A stretch of DNA of 24,532 bases from Prevotellaceae bacterium UBA2852 (GTDB taxonomy: Bacteria > Bacteroidota > Bacteroidia > Bacteroidales > Bacteroidaceae). Position numbers and translations under genes: made by a program. Location: positions 13,921 through 38,452 of the forward strand of contig DEFM01000021.1 in NCBI GenBank assembly GCA_002350855.1, read 5' to 3'. The first letter of the stretch is position 1, and each line of letters opens with the position of its first letter. Below, in pieces: positions 16,371 through 22,978 of this stretch. The notes beneath the pieces were generated by a model. The model was not told the DNA's origin. It ran no database searches and saw only the letters and a list, made by a program, of their open reading frames with translations.

Positions 16371-16907
16371 ATGGATAAGAAAGACTGGCATATTGTCCCT
16401 GAGTGCTATATTGACACGAACTTGGCAGAGTATCTGCTTGATTCCCATGGAGTAAATCATCAGAAAGGTTGCAATGCTGTTGCCAAGAAAATGATGGAAT
16501 CCAACCTGAAAGACCTGTTCTGTATCGGCATTATTGATAATGATAAGCGACAACATTCATACGTGAGCGAGTTCGAGGAGATTGCGCATATGCAGCATTT
16601 CGCTTTGCTGAAACACAAAGAGCGCCCTCACTATTTCGTAAGGATAAGTCCTGCAATGGATCAATTCCTTTTGGATTGTGCTGCCGAGCAAGGTATTAAT
16701 CTCCAAGATTATGGTTTGCCCTCCGAACTGGAAGAGTTTACAAAGGTGACGAAGGATGTCAATGCTAAAAATGATTATCGCTTCAAGTCACTTTTTAGCG
16801 CATTAGAGGACTCTAAAGAAATATCAAAGCTCCGTTCTGTATTAAATTACTTGAACGATAAGCAGTATAAATGTGACACTGCGGAGCTTCAAAAATTATT
16901 TGAATAG
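16371..16907 (+). CDS. Small TOPRIM-like protein, partner of the upstream ATPase
   Basis: A 178-residue protein of no family I can name with certainty. The first 60 residues read like a minimal TOPRIM fold. A strand ends in an acidic residue and helix (IVPECYIDTNLAEYLL, Glu11, like the E-G-x-(S/T)-D-x-x-(F/L)-L start of TOPRIM proteins), followed by a helix (NAVAKKMMES) and a strand ending in a DxD (CIGIIDNDK, Asp56 and Asp58). Glu plus DxD is the metal-binding set of TOPRIM nucleases such as those in OLD and AriB. The rest is mostly helical and charged, with HYFVRISPAMDQFLLDCA at 87-104. It starts 3 nt after the ATPase gene. The pair therefore looks like an OLD protein split into ATPase and nuclease. 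The TOPRIM call rests on a pattern read by eye and needs a structure model. Confidence 0.55.
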   Translation: MDKKDWHIVPECYIDTNLAEYLLDSHGVNHQKGCNAVAKKMMESNLKDLFCIGIIDNDKRQHSYVSEFEEIAHMQHFALLKHKERPHYFVRISPAMDQFLLDCAAEQGINLQDYGLPSELEEFTKVTKDVNAKNDYRFKSLFSALEDSKEISKLRSVLNYLNDKQYKCDTAELQKLFE

Positions 16908-17126
16908 TTCAATACAAGTTTAATCAAACAGTTAAGCCAATAGACAGATATTTGAGAGTTTCTCTTAAGCAGCTTAAGGCTAATGGCAAAAGTAATTGCA
17001 AAGAATAATCTCTTTTGATTCTTGTTCACGATAGATTATTTAGGGATTCCTACAGCAATTCTTCAAGAACTAATGAAGACTGATATAACATATTTGTAGT
17101 GCTGTAAGAATAATGTAGAGAAATTC

Positions 17127-17172
17127 AGGGCGGGAAGCCGATGCCGAGGATGTCGGCGCGGCTTCCCGCCCT
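17127..17172. terminator. Strong 14-bp hairpin, probable bidirectional transcription stop
   Basis: AGGGCGGGAAGCCG (17127-17140) pairs perfectly with CGGCTTCCCGCCCT (17159-17172). Inside, GCCGA and TCGGC add five more pairs. It lies between the + strand ATPase pair and the minus-strand TPR/HypD genes, where convergent transcripts meet. The T-runs are short on both strands (TTT on +, AATTT on -), so it is not a textbook intrinsic terminator and may block 3' exonucleases instead. The 219 nt between the TOPRIM-like gene and this hairpin contain nothing I can identify. Confidence 0.65.
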
Positions 17173-17214
17173 TTGCGTTAATATTATGTGGGTCATGCTT
17201 CCATGCCCTATGAT

Positions 17215-17370
17215 TTACTTGATGATGATTTTTGATGACCTAACTGGTCTCCATTGCCGATATAGAGTGACATTATAAACTCCACCCATCAGGTCATTAA
17301 TGGAAATGGCATTGCTGCCTTGTTTTGCTGCCAATGCCCTGACAACACTGATTCTGTTATCGGCAGGCTT
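17215..17370 (-). pseudogene. 3' remnant of a T9SS-exported protein (type A sorting domain)
   Basis: The minus-strand frame, open from a stop at 17373-17371 with no start codon, encodes KPADNRISVVRALAAKQ, GSNAISINDLMGGVYNV, TLYRQWRPVRSSKIIIK, then TAA. The pattern of a D-L-x-x-GVYxVxL strand followed by SSKIIIK at the very C-terminus is that of the type IX secretion C-terminal sorting domain. The rest of the protein is absent. The fragment overlaps the last 14 nt of the TPR gene in another frame, and the TPR protein ends naturally, so this is not a simple frameshifted tail. Most likely it is what is left of an exported protein after a deletion. The identification rests on the short C-terminal pattern. 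Confidence 0.6.
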
Positions 17371-18208
17371 TCATGTCGTTGCGAAGGGATGATTCGGAAA
17401 TTCCGAGTTCGATGGCTCGGTTGAAATCGCTGAGTGCAAGTCGTTTGTTGCCCATCTGCTTGTGCAGGTATGCTCGTGCCAGAATGTAGCGGGGATTGTC
17501 TGCTTCGAGGCTTATGGCATGGTCAAGGTCGAGCAGTGCAAGGTCTTCTTGGCGGCTTTCCATGTATATGTCTGCACGGACAGCGTAGAGTTCTGTGCTG
17601 TCGGGATAGAGTTCCACGAGGTGATTCATGCGTTCTATCGCCTCTGTCTTGTGGTCGGTCTGCTGACATATAAGCGCCAGCCCGAGCAGGGCAGCGTAAT
17701 TGGTGGCATCGCTCTCAAGTACTTTCTCGTAGTCGGCACGTGATTCCCCGTAGAGACGTACCTGTAAATAGGAATAGGCTCGATGCAGGCGTATGTCTTT
17801 GTTTTTCGGTGCAAAGTCGAGGGCTGCGCTGTAATCACGTACGGCACGTTCGTATAGCTGAAGTTTCAGCAGGAAGTTGCCTCGTGCTTCAAGCATGGGA
17901 ACGGCTTCGGGTGTGAGGGAGAGGGCAACGGTATAGGATTCCAGTGCATCGTCGGCAAGTTTCTTGTCGGCTGTGTTTTTCCAGTAACGTGTCTCCTGCA
18001 CTCTGCCCAGATTAGTGAAAACGAGAGAGTTGCGGTAGTCGTTGGGCGATTTGCGGAGTGCTTCCTTGAAGCAGGCTTCTGCCACTTCAAGGCTGTCTGC
18101 AGCAGCAGCCGAAAGCCCATGTTCTATCAATTGCTCATAGGTCTGTGCGTTGCACATACTGGCAATGCACAGACCTACGGCTATGAATAATCGTCGGACG
18201 GTCGTCAT
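17357..18208 (-). CDS. Exported tetratricopeptide-repeat protein
   Basis: A 283-residue protein with a signal peptide (MTTVRRLFIAVGLCIASMCNA, cleavage probably after Ala21) and tandem TPR units through the mature part. The repeats are clear at about 93-126 (PEAVPMLEARGNFLLKLQLYERAVRDYSAALDFAP), 127-160, 161-194, 195-228 and 229-262, each with the alternating small/aromatic pattern. TPR proteins are protein-interaction scaffolds; the partner here is unknown. It starts 9 nt after the hypD stop and is probably on the same transcript, though a periplasmic scaffold has no obvious link to a cytoplasmic hydroxyproline dehydratase. The C-terminus (LRNDMKACR) looks natural. A remnant of another gene overlaps its 3' end. 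Confidence 0.85.
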   Translation of the reverse strand: MTTVRRLFIAVGLCIASMCNAQTYEQLIEHGLSAAAADSLEVAEACFKEALRKSPNDYRNSLVFTNLGRVQETRYWKNTADKKLADDALESYTVALSLTPEAVPMLEARGNFLLKLQLYERAVRDYSAALDFAPKNKDIRLHRAYSYLQVRLYGESRADYEKVLESDATNYAALLGLALICQQTDHKTEAIERMNHLVELYPDSTELYAVRADIYMESRQEDLALLDLDHAISLEADNPRYILARAYLHKQMGNKRLALSDFNRAIELGISESSLRNDMKACR

Positions 18209-18217
18209 CTTCGTGGT

Positions 18218-20578
18218 TTACACTGCGTCGTTTTCGGTTCGGGCAATGATTTCGTTCTGGAGCTGTTCGGTCATGTCGTTGAAGTAGTCGCTGTAGCCGG
18301 CTACACGTACGAGAAGATCCTTGTACTGGTCGGGATGCTTCTGTGCATCAAGAAGGGTATGTGTGTCAACGATATTGAACTGGATGTGATGACCACCGAA
18401 CTTGAAATATGTGCGAATCATCGACGCGCATTTCTTGATGTCCTCGTCACGCTTGAACAGCTGTGGTGTGAAGCGCACGTTGAGCAGCGTACCGCCGCTC
18501 TTCGTCTGATCGAGTTTGCCGAGCGACTTAATCACAGCTGTTGGTCCGTGGGAGTCGCTGCCGTGAGCTGGTGAGGTGCCGTCGCTGATGGCAAAATGGG
18601 CAAAACGTCCGTTTACAGATGCTCCGCAAACCGAACCGAAGTAGTTGTGGCAGGTGGTTGAGAGCATGTTGAGGTGGGTCTTGCCGCCACGAGTGTTAGG
18701 ACGGCCTTCGATGGCTTTCACCAGGTCTTCGTAAACACGCACCGCTATGCTGTCGGCATATTCGTCGTCGTTGCCGAAGAAAGGTGTGTGGTTGCGGATA
18801 TATTGGCGCAGAACCTCTTCTCCCTCCCAGTTTTTCTCACATGCTTCGAGCAGCTGGTCCATAGTGTAGCGGTGGTCTTCGAAGACATGCTTCTTGAGTG
18901 TGGTGAAGCAGTCGGTGATGGTGCCGAGACCTGTACACTGAATATATGTGGTGTTGTAGCGTGCTCCGCCGCTGTAGTAGTCCCTGCCTTTGTCTATGCA
19001 GTCGTCGATGTAGAGACTGAGGAAAGTGGCTGGTGCATAGAGCGAGAACATACGTTCTATGTAGTTGTTGACGGCGAGTTTCAGATTGACGAAATACTCC
19101 ATCTGCTGCTTCCATGCATCGTATAGCTGTTCAAACGATGTGAATTCGCGCGGGTCGCCGGTCTTGAGTCCGAGTTGCTTCTTGGAGATAGGGTCGAAAC
19201 CGTTGTGAAGCGTGATTTCAAGGATTTTCGGAGTGTTGAGATAGCCTGTGAGCAGATAAGCCTCCTTGCCGAAGGCTCCCACTTCGATACATCCGCTGCA
19301 TCCGCCTTCACGTGCGTCTTCGAGCGATTTGCCCGCACGTACCATTTCCTGGACGTAGGTGTCGGGGTTGAAGATAGACGGATAGCCGTGTCCCTGACGG
19401 ATGACCTTAAGTCCTGCTTCAAGGAACTCGTCGGGAGTATTCTCTGCGATATGGATGGACAGACCTGGCTGCAACTCATGCAGTTCCTCCTGAATCTCCA
19501 GAATCATATAGGATATCTCGTTGGCTCCGCTCTCTCCGTTGCGTTTCACTCCACCGATATTGATATTAGTGAAGTCGTTGTATGTACCCGATTCCAGTGC
19601 GGTGACACCTACCTTCGGAGGTGCCGGCTGGTTGTTGAACTTTATCCAGAGGCAGGAGAGCAGTTCCTTGGCTGCGTCGCGTGTCAGGCTGCCGTCGGCA
19701 ATGCCCTTCTCGTAGAACGAAATGAGGTGCTGATCGATATGCCCAGGGTTCATGCTGTCCCAACCGTTGAGTTCGGTAACGGTGCCGAGATGCACGAACC
19801 AGTACATCTGTATGGCTTCCCACAGGTCGCGTGGAGCATGAGCTGGTACCCAACGGCAAACGCTTGCTATTTTCTCCAATTCCAACTTGCGCTGAGGGTT
19901 AGATTCCTTGGCTGCCATCTTCTCTGCCAGTTCGGCATGACGCTCAGCAAAGAGGATTGCCGCATCGCAGGAAATTGACATTGCTTCCAGTTCCTGCTGC
20001 TTGTCGGTTGCCTCTGGGTCGTAGATGAAGTCAAGCGAGTCGAGTTTCTGCTGGATTCGCGCTTTCATGTCGAGCAGACCCTCGCGGTACATACGTCCGT
20101 CCATAGCGGTATGTCCAGCGGCGCGTTGCTCCATGAACTCAGTAAACACACCTGCATGGTATGCTTCTTCCCATTCCTTGGACACATGGTTGAAGATGCG
20201 TTCACGCTGAGTCTTACCTTTCCAGTAAGGAATCACCTCACGTTCGTAAGTGTCGATATCCGCCTGCGAGATATGGTAGGACTGCAACTCACGAGTGTCG
20301 AGAGTGTGAAGGTCTTCCACACTGTGACAGGTCAGTTCGGGAAACGTAGGCACAGCCTTTGGCACTGGTCCGCGTTCACCTACAATCAGTTCGTCATCTC
20401 CGATATATATGGTCTTCTTCTTGCAGATTTCGTAGAAATTGCGTGCACGGAGCACAGGAGTAGGCATAGTGCCGTAGTTCTCCTTATAGAACGCAGTCTC
20501 AATCAAAGCTCGTTCTATAGACAAAGTTGTAGGTGTGTCGAAGTTTTGCTGACGCAGACGCTTGATGCGCTCGTTCAT
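18218..20578 (-). CDS. hypD: Trans-4-hydroxy-L-proline dehydratase (glycyl radical enzyme)
   Basis: Oxygen-sensitive glycyl radical enzyme that dehydrates trans-4-hydroxy-L-proline to pyrroline-5-carboxylate, which ProC can reduce to proline. From ATG 20578 the protein is 786 residues. The radical glycine is Gly761 in RVAGYSDYF and the thiyl cysteine is Cys430 with base Glu432 in SGCIEVGAFGKEAY. His156, Asp274, Asp335 and Phe336 also fall where HypD substrate-pocket residues occur. As I recall the C. difficile enzyme (H160, D278, D339, F340, C434, E436, G765), every one is shifted by exactly four, which supports HypD over other dehydratases. I prefer this start to in-frame ATGs at 20617 and 20671 because of length and a GAAGGCGGA just before it. 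The activase is not adjacent; the candidate is at 2935-3855. A promoter lies about 290 nt upstream. Confidence 0.87.
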   Translation of the reverse strand: MNERIKRLRQQNFDTPTTLSIERALIETAFYKENYGTMPTPVLRARNFYEICKKKTIYIGDDELIVGERGPVPKAVPTFPELTCHSVEDLHTLDTRELQSYHISQADIDTYEREVIPYWKGKTQRERIFNHVSKEWEEAYHAGVFTEFMEQRAAGHTAMDGRMYREGLLDMKARIQQKLDSLDFIYDPEATDKQQELEAMSISCDAAILFAERHAELAEKMAAKESNPQRKLELEKIASVCRWVPAHAPRDLWEAIQMYWFVHLGTVTELNGWDSMNPGHIDQHLISFYEKGIADGSLTRDAAKELLSCLWIKFNNQPAPPKVGVTALESGTYNDFTNINIGGVKRNGESGANEISYMILEIQEELHELQPGLSIHIAENTPDEFLEAGLKVIRQGHGYPSIFNPDTYVQEMVRAGKSLEDAREGGCSGCIEVGAFGKEAYLLTGYLNTPKILEITLHNGFDPISKKQLGLKTGDPREFTSFEQLYDAWKQQMEYFVNLKLAVNNYIERMFSLYAPATFLSLYIDDCIDKGRDYYSGGARYNTTYIQCTGLGTITDCFTTLKKHVFEDHRYTMDQLLEACEKNWEGEEVLRQYIRNHTPFFGNDDEYADSIAVRVYEDLVKAIEGRPNTRGGKTHLNMLSTTCHNYFGSVCGASVNGRFAHFAISDGTSPAHGSDSHGPTAVIKSLGKLDQTKSGGTLLNVRFTPQLFKRDEDIKKCASMIRTYFKFGGHHIQFNIVDTHTLLDAQKHPDQYKDLLVRVAGYSDYFNDMTEQLQNEIIARTENDAV

Positions 20579-20638
20579 TCCGCCTTCATTGGCAGGATTC
20601 TTGATGGAAAAGTTCATGAAAAAATGAAGAATGTAGTT

Positions 20639-20695
20639 ATCGTTGCGATACCTATTAAAGAAAATTAACAAAAGAGCACGCTCACGAAGTGAGAA
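20639..20695. repeat. ATCGTTGCGATACC / 3-nt-loop hairpin repeat, copy 2
   Basis: ATCGTTGCGATACC (20639-20652), AAAGAAA, AAAAGAGCACG and the hairpin CTCAC-GAA-GTGAG (20681-20693) match copy 1 at 13764-13819 box for box, with a different but still pairing stem. The ATCG box begins 61 nt upstream of the chosen hypD start, the same distance as copy 1 has to nusA. On the minus strand it lies within the hypD leader. Confidence 0.75.
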
Positions 20696-20744
20696 TGTAG
20701 AATGAAGAATTCATTAAACTATTGAGCCCTTTGATTTCAAAACC

Positions 20745-20866
20745 CTCTCTCCTTTTGGGTAATTGCGGAATCGGAGCAATTCTTGGGAGCGTTGCCCTAA
20801 GCGTCGGCAAGCCGAACGATAAGGTGACCGAAGGGAAGGCGGGCAAAAGTCGGGAGGGGCTTTACA
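20745..20866 (-). repeat. Composite GC-rich repeat in the hypD leader
   Basis: The minus strand opens AAAGCCCCTCCC and closes with GAGAGAGGGTTTTG, resembling the ends of the C/G-rich elements. Inside are several small hairpins: TCGGC/GCCGA (20804-20815), CTTGGG with CCCTAAG (20782-20801, part of a 24-base repeat shared with 14610-14633) and ATTGC/GCAAT (20762-20780). It lies directly downstream of the predicted transcription start, so it would be the 5' part of the hypD mRNA. No riboswitch class I know is recognised. Confidence 0.5.
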
Positions 20867-20870
20867 GTTG

Positions 20871-20901
20871 CAAAAGTAGTTGTTTTATTTTATCGGGCAA
20901 A
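20871..20901 (-). promoter_or_regulatory. Promoter of hypD
   Basis: The minus strand reads TTTG (20901-20898), 19 nt, TACTTTTG (20878-20871), an exact consensus match. Transcription should start near 20864, giving a leader of about 285 nt before the hypD ATG, very long for this group. The leader carries the composite repeat and the 3-nt-loop hairpin repeat. Confidence 0.7.
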
Positions 20902-20951
20902 ATAATATGCTGGGTTTAAGTGTTTTTAATGATTTTTTGATGATTAGACAT

Positions 20952-21057
20952 CAACAAATTGATGCTTCGCCATAAAATATTTGATGCTTCGCCATCAAAA
21001 GTTTGATAGTTAGCCATAAAATATTTGATACTTCGCCATCAAAAGTTTGATGAAACG
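20952..21057. repeat. 22-bp tandem hairpin array between eamA and hypD
   Basis: Four complete 22-bp units (20952-20973, 20974-20995, 20996-21017, 21018-21039) and one partial unit follow each other without spacing. Units alternate between two types, ending TTGATGCTTCGCCAT or TTGATAGTTAGCCAT. Neighbouring units form stems, TTTGAT with ATCAAA around GCTTCGCC. The flanks continue the theme (CATCAACAAATTGATG on the left; TTTGATGAA with TTCATCAAA on the right, 21045-21079). It lies 34 nt past the eamA stop and before the hypD promoter, so it may end eamA transcription. Confidence 0.85.
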
Positions 21058-21090
21058 AAAAATTTTTTCATCAAAATTTGTCGCTGATAA

Positions 21091-22035
21091 TCAGTGATTT
21101 GCAATTTTCCTTCTTTTGCCTTTCTGCTCTCTCTTCATGTCTTTACGGCTTTTTGACTTCGTCACCATACCGACGCCAGAGAACACGAGGATGATGGCAA
21201 GACCGTGAGTCCATTTCAATATACCGATTCCTGTTGAGATGCTCACTGCAACCGCAACGATTGGCTGCACATAGTTGTACACTGACACCACAGTAGGACG
21301 AAGGATTTTCTGTGCCTTGACCACAAGAATGTAACCGATGAAAGTGCCGAATACCACCACGTAAAGTGTTTCGAGAATAACCGTCAAAGACAAGTCGCCG
21401 CTGAGTTTCTCAAATGTGTGCGGACCAGCCAGTGGCAAGAGAATGACTGTGGCCCACAGGAACATCCATTTGTTGACTGTCATGATGCTGTAGCGCTTGA
21501 TGAATCGGTTGAAGAGGGACAGATAGAGCGCATACGAGAATTGTGCGCCGAGGCAAAGCAAATCACCTCGAATGTCGCCGACTTTGTCACTGGAATGAGT
21601 GGCAGAGGTGAGAATCAGCATCAGTGCACCGCTGCACCCCATCATCACTCCCAGCACTTTCTTGCTTGTCAGCGGTTCCTTGAGGATAATCGCAGCGAGT
21701 ATCATGGCGAATATAGGCATTGATGTGGTGACGATGCTCGCATTGATAGGGGATGTGAAGGACAGTCCGATGGTGTAGCCGCATTGGTTGCACACAATTC
21801 CAAATACTGCTGCGCCGGCAAAGATGAAGACATGACGCAATGGCACGGATTCTTTCTTTGTGAATAAGGACGCAATCCAGAACAGTAATGCTCCGCCCGT
21901 GACTCGTATCATCACCATTGACGGTCCGTCCAATCCGTTGGTCATGGCGTCCTTGCCCAACGGAGCCATAAGTCCCCAGATGGCGCATGCGGCAAACATC
22001 GAAAGATGTGCATATAGTGGTTGTCTATTCTCCAT
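21091..22035 (-). CDS. EamA/DMT-family inner-membrane permease
   Basis: A 314-residue member of the drug/metabolite transporter superfamily with two EamA repeats and about ten membrane helices, from AHLSMFAACAIWGLMAPLGKDA (near residue 10) to GLAIILVFSGVGMVTK. The first repeat contains the PIFAMILAAIILKEPLTSKKVLGVMMG block and the second QPIVAVAVSISTGIGILKWTHGLAI, the usual conserved ends of each half. The C-terminus is strongly basic (about the last 18 residues) and cytoplasmic. The substrate cannot be told from sequence. I start at ATG 22035 and not at 22053, because the promoter -7 box lies between them at 22043-22050. The gene therefore has an almost leaderless message. Confidence 0.92.
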   Translation of the reverse strand: MENRQPLYAHLSMFAACAIWGLMAPLGKDAMTNGLDGPSMVMIRVTGGALLFWIASLFTKKESVPLRHVFIFAGAAVFGIVCNQCGYTIGLSFTSPINASIVTTSMPIFAMILAAIILKEPLTSKKVLGVMMGCSGALMLILTSATHSSDKVGDIRGDLLCLGAQFSYALYLSLFNRFIKRYSIMTVNKWMFLWATVILLPLAGPHTFEKLSGDLSLTVILETLYVVVFGTFIGYILVVKAQKILRPTVVSVYNYVQPIVAVAVSISTGIGILKWTHGLAIILVFSGVGMVTKSKSRKDMKREQKGKRRKIANH

Positions 22036-22042
22036 AGTGCTG

Positions 22043-22074
22043 CAAAGGTACAAAAAAATCGCCTCCCCGCCAAA
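22043..22074 (-). promoter_or_regulatory. Promoter of eamA, giving a leaderless mRNA
   Basis: The minus strand reads TTTG (22074-22071), 20 nt, TACCTTTG (22050-22043), an exact consensus match. The ATG lies 7 nt past the box, where transcription itself should begin. The -33 box sits inside the terminator hairpin of the upstream lipoprotein gene, so terminator and promoter share sequence. Confidence 0.8.
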
Positions 22075-22090
22075 TTGTTGGCAGGGAGGC
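22053..22090 (-). terminator. Intrinsic terminator behind the lipoprotein gene
   Basis: The outer arms GCCTCCC and GGGAGGC (22061-22067 and 22084-22090) plus the inner arms GCCAA and TTGGC (22069-22073 and 22078-22082) form a 12-bp stem with one internal mismatch and a 4-nt loop. On the minus strand it is followed by GATTTTTTTG. This is a good rho-independent terminator, 36 nt past the lipoprotein stop codon. Confidence 0.88.
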
Positions 22091-22126
22091 CCGTCATGTT
22101 ATCCTAGAATAATACCTATTGTAATC

Positions 22127-22912
22127 TTACTCAGCATCACCCTGGCTGACGCCACCCTCATCCAAGGGGATGTTGCCACCGGTGATTTCGATGGTGACAG
22201 AGGCAGTCACCTCAGGATTGTCCTTCGATGTGCACGTGATAGTCACAGTGCCGTTTTTCAGCGGTGTGAGCACACCATCCTCACTGATGGTAGCCATCGA
22301 TGCGTCGCTGGTGCTCCAGGTCACGTTGGTCTCGGTGATGTAGGCAGGAGTGAACACAGCGCTCAGCTGATAGCTGGCACCCACAGCATACTTACCTCCG
22401 GCGGTGGTGGGAAGCGTGATGGCCAGGCTGCCGGCTGTGGGGTGCGTAATCACATAGACAGGAGTATAGACCGTCTGGTAAGAACGCTCGTCTTCAGTGT
22501 AAATCAGCGACAGGCTCTCCGTCTTGCTGCCGTCGAAACCGCTGGGCGTGGCGGTGATGGTCAGTGTACCCTTAGTAGCATCGCCGGTGGCGTTGGTAAT
22601 GGCCATGGCAGCACCGTGCTGACTGACGAAACTCAGGCGACTGAGGTCAGCGGCCAGTGTGGGAGCCAGGTCCTTCGGCTCTACCTCATAGACGAGGGTC
22701 GTGGCCTTGGGCTGGTCCACGGTAATCTGGTTCATTCCGTCCTCTGTCTGGAACACCACAGAGTTCAGACGCGAGATGGTCTGGTTGTTGTAACTGCGCA
22801 GGGAATCGTTCTCGGCGGCCAGCTTGTCGATGTCGTCCTGGTAGTCTGTGCAGGACACTGCGCCCAGCAACAGTGCGGGCATCATCAAAGCATAAAAAAT
22901 GTTCTTTTTCAT
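22127..22912 (-). CDS. Lipoprotein with a Big_2-like domain
   Basis: A 261-residue lipoprotein. The signal peptide MKKNIFYALMMPALLLGAVSC has a type II cleavage site before Cys21, followed by TDYQDDIDKLAAENDSLRS, which suggests a short coiled coil and may trimerise or space the protein from the membrane. The middle (about 45-155) is beta-rich without a name I recognise. The C-terminal part (about 160-244) reads as a bacterial Ig-like Big_2 domain (TNVTWSTSDASMATISEDGVL and GTVTITCTSKDN). The sequence ends in a Gly/Asp-rich tail. It lies downstream of the OmpA-family gene on the same strand, separated by a 448-nt gap containing a multi-hairpin element. No promoter match is visible directly upstream, so co-transcription is possible. 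The surface adhesion or structural role is an inference. Confidence 0.85.
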   Translation of the reverse strand: MKKNIFYALMMPALLLGAVSCTDYQDDIDKLAAENDSLRSYNNQTISRLNSVVFQTEDGMNQITVDQPKATTLVYEVEPKDLAPTLAADLSRLSFVSQHGAAMAITNATGDATKGTLTITATPSGFDGSKTESLSLIYTEDERSYQTVYTPVYVITHPTAGSLAITLPTTAGGKYAVGASYQLSAVFTPAYITETNVTWSTSDASMATISEDGVLTPLKNGTVTITCTSKDNPEVTASVTIEITGGNIPLDEGGVSQGDAE

Positions 22913-22978
22913 ATCGTTTTTATTTTTTAATTGTTTCTTTTTTTCTTAGGATTCTATTTTAACAAAAACCTTGAAAAC

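Noticed and set aside
20579..20671. Longer HypD starts at 20617 or 20671
   Set aside because: They add residues not found in the family, and the longest runs through the repeat copy. ATG 20578 has a GAAGGCGGA before it and gives 786 residues, near the family length.
20949..21079. CRISPR array
   Set aside because: The 22-bp units are contiguous with no unique spacers and form hairpins with each other. No cas gene is present.
22036..22053. Upstream EamA start (MYLCST)
   Set aside because: The -7 promoter box lies between this codon and the chosen ATG, so the longer form would not be transcribed from that promoter.
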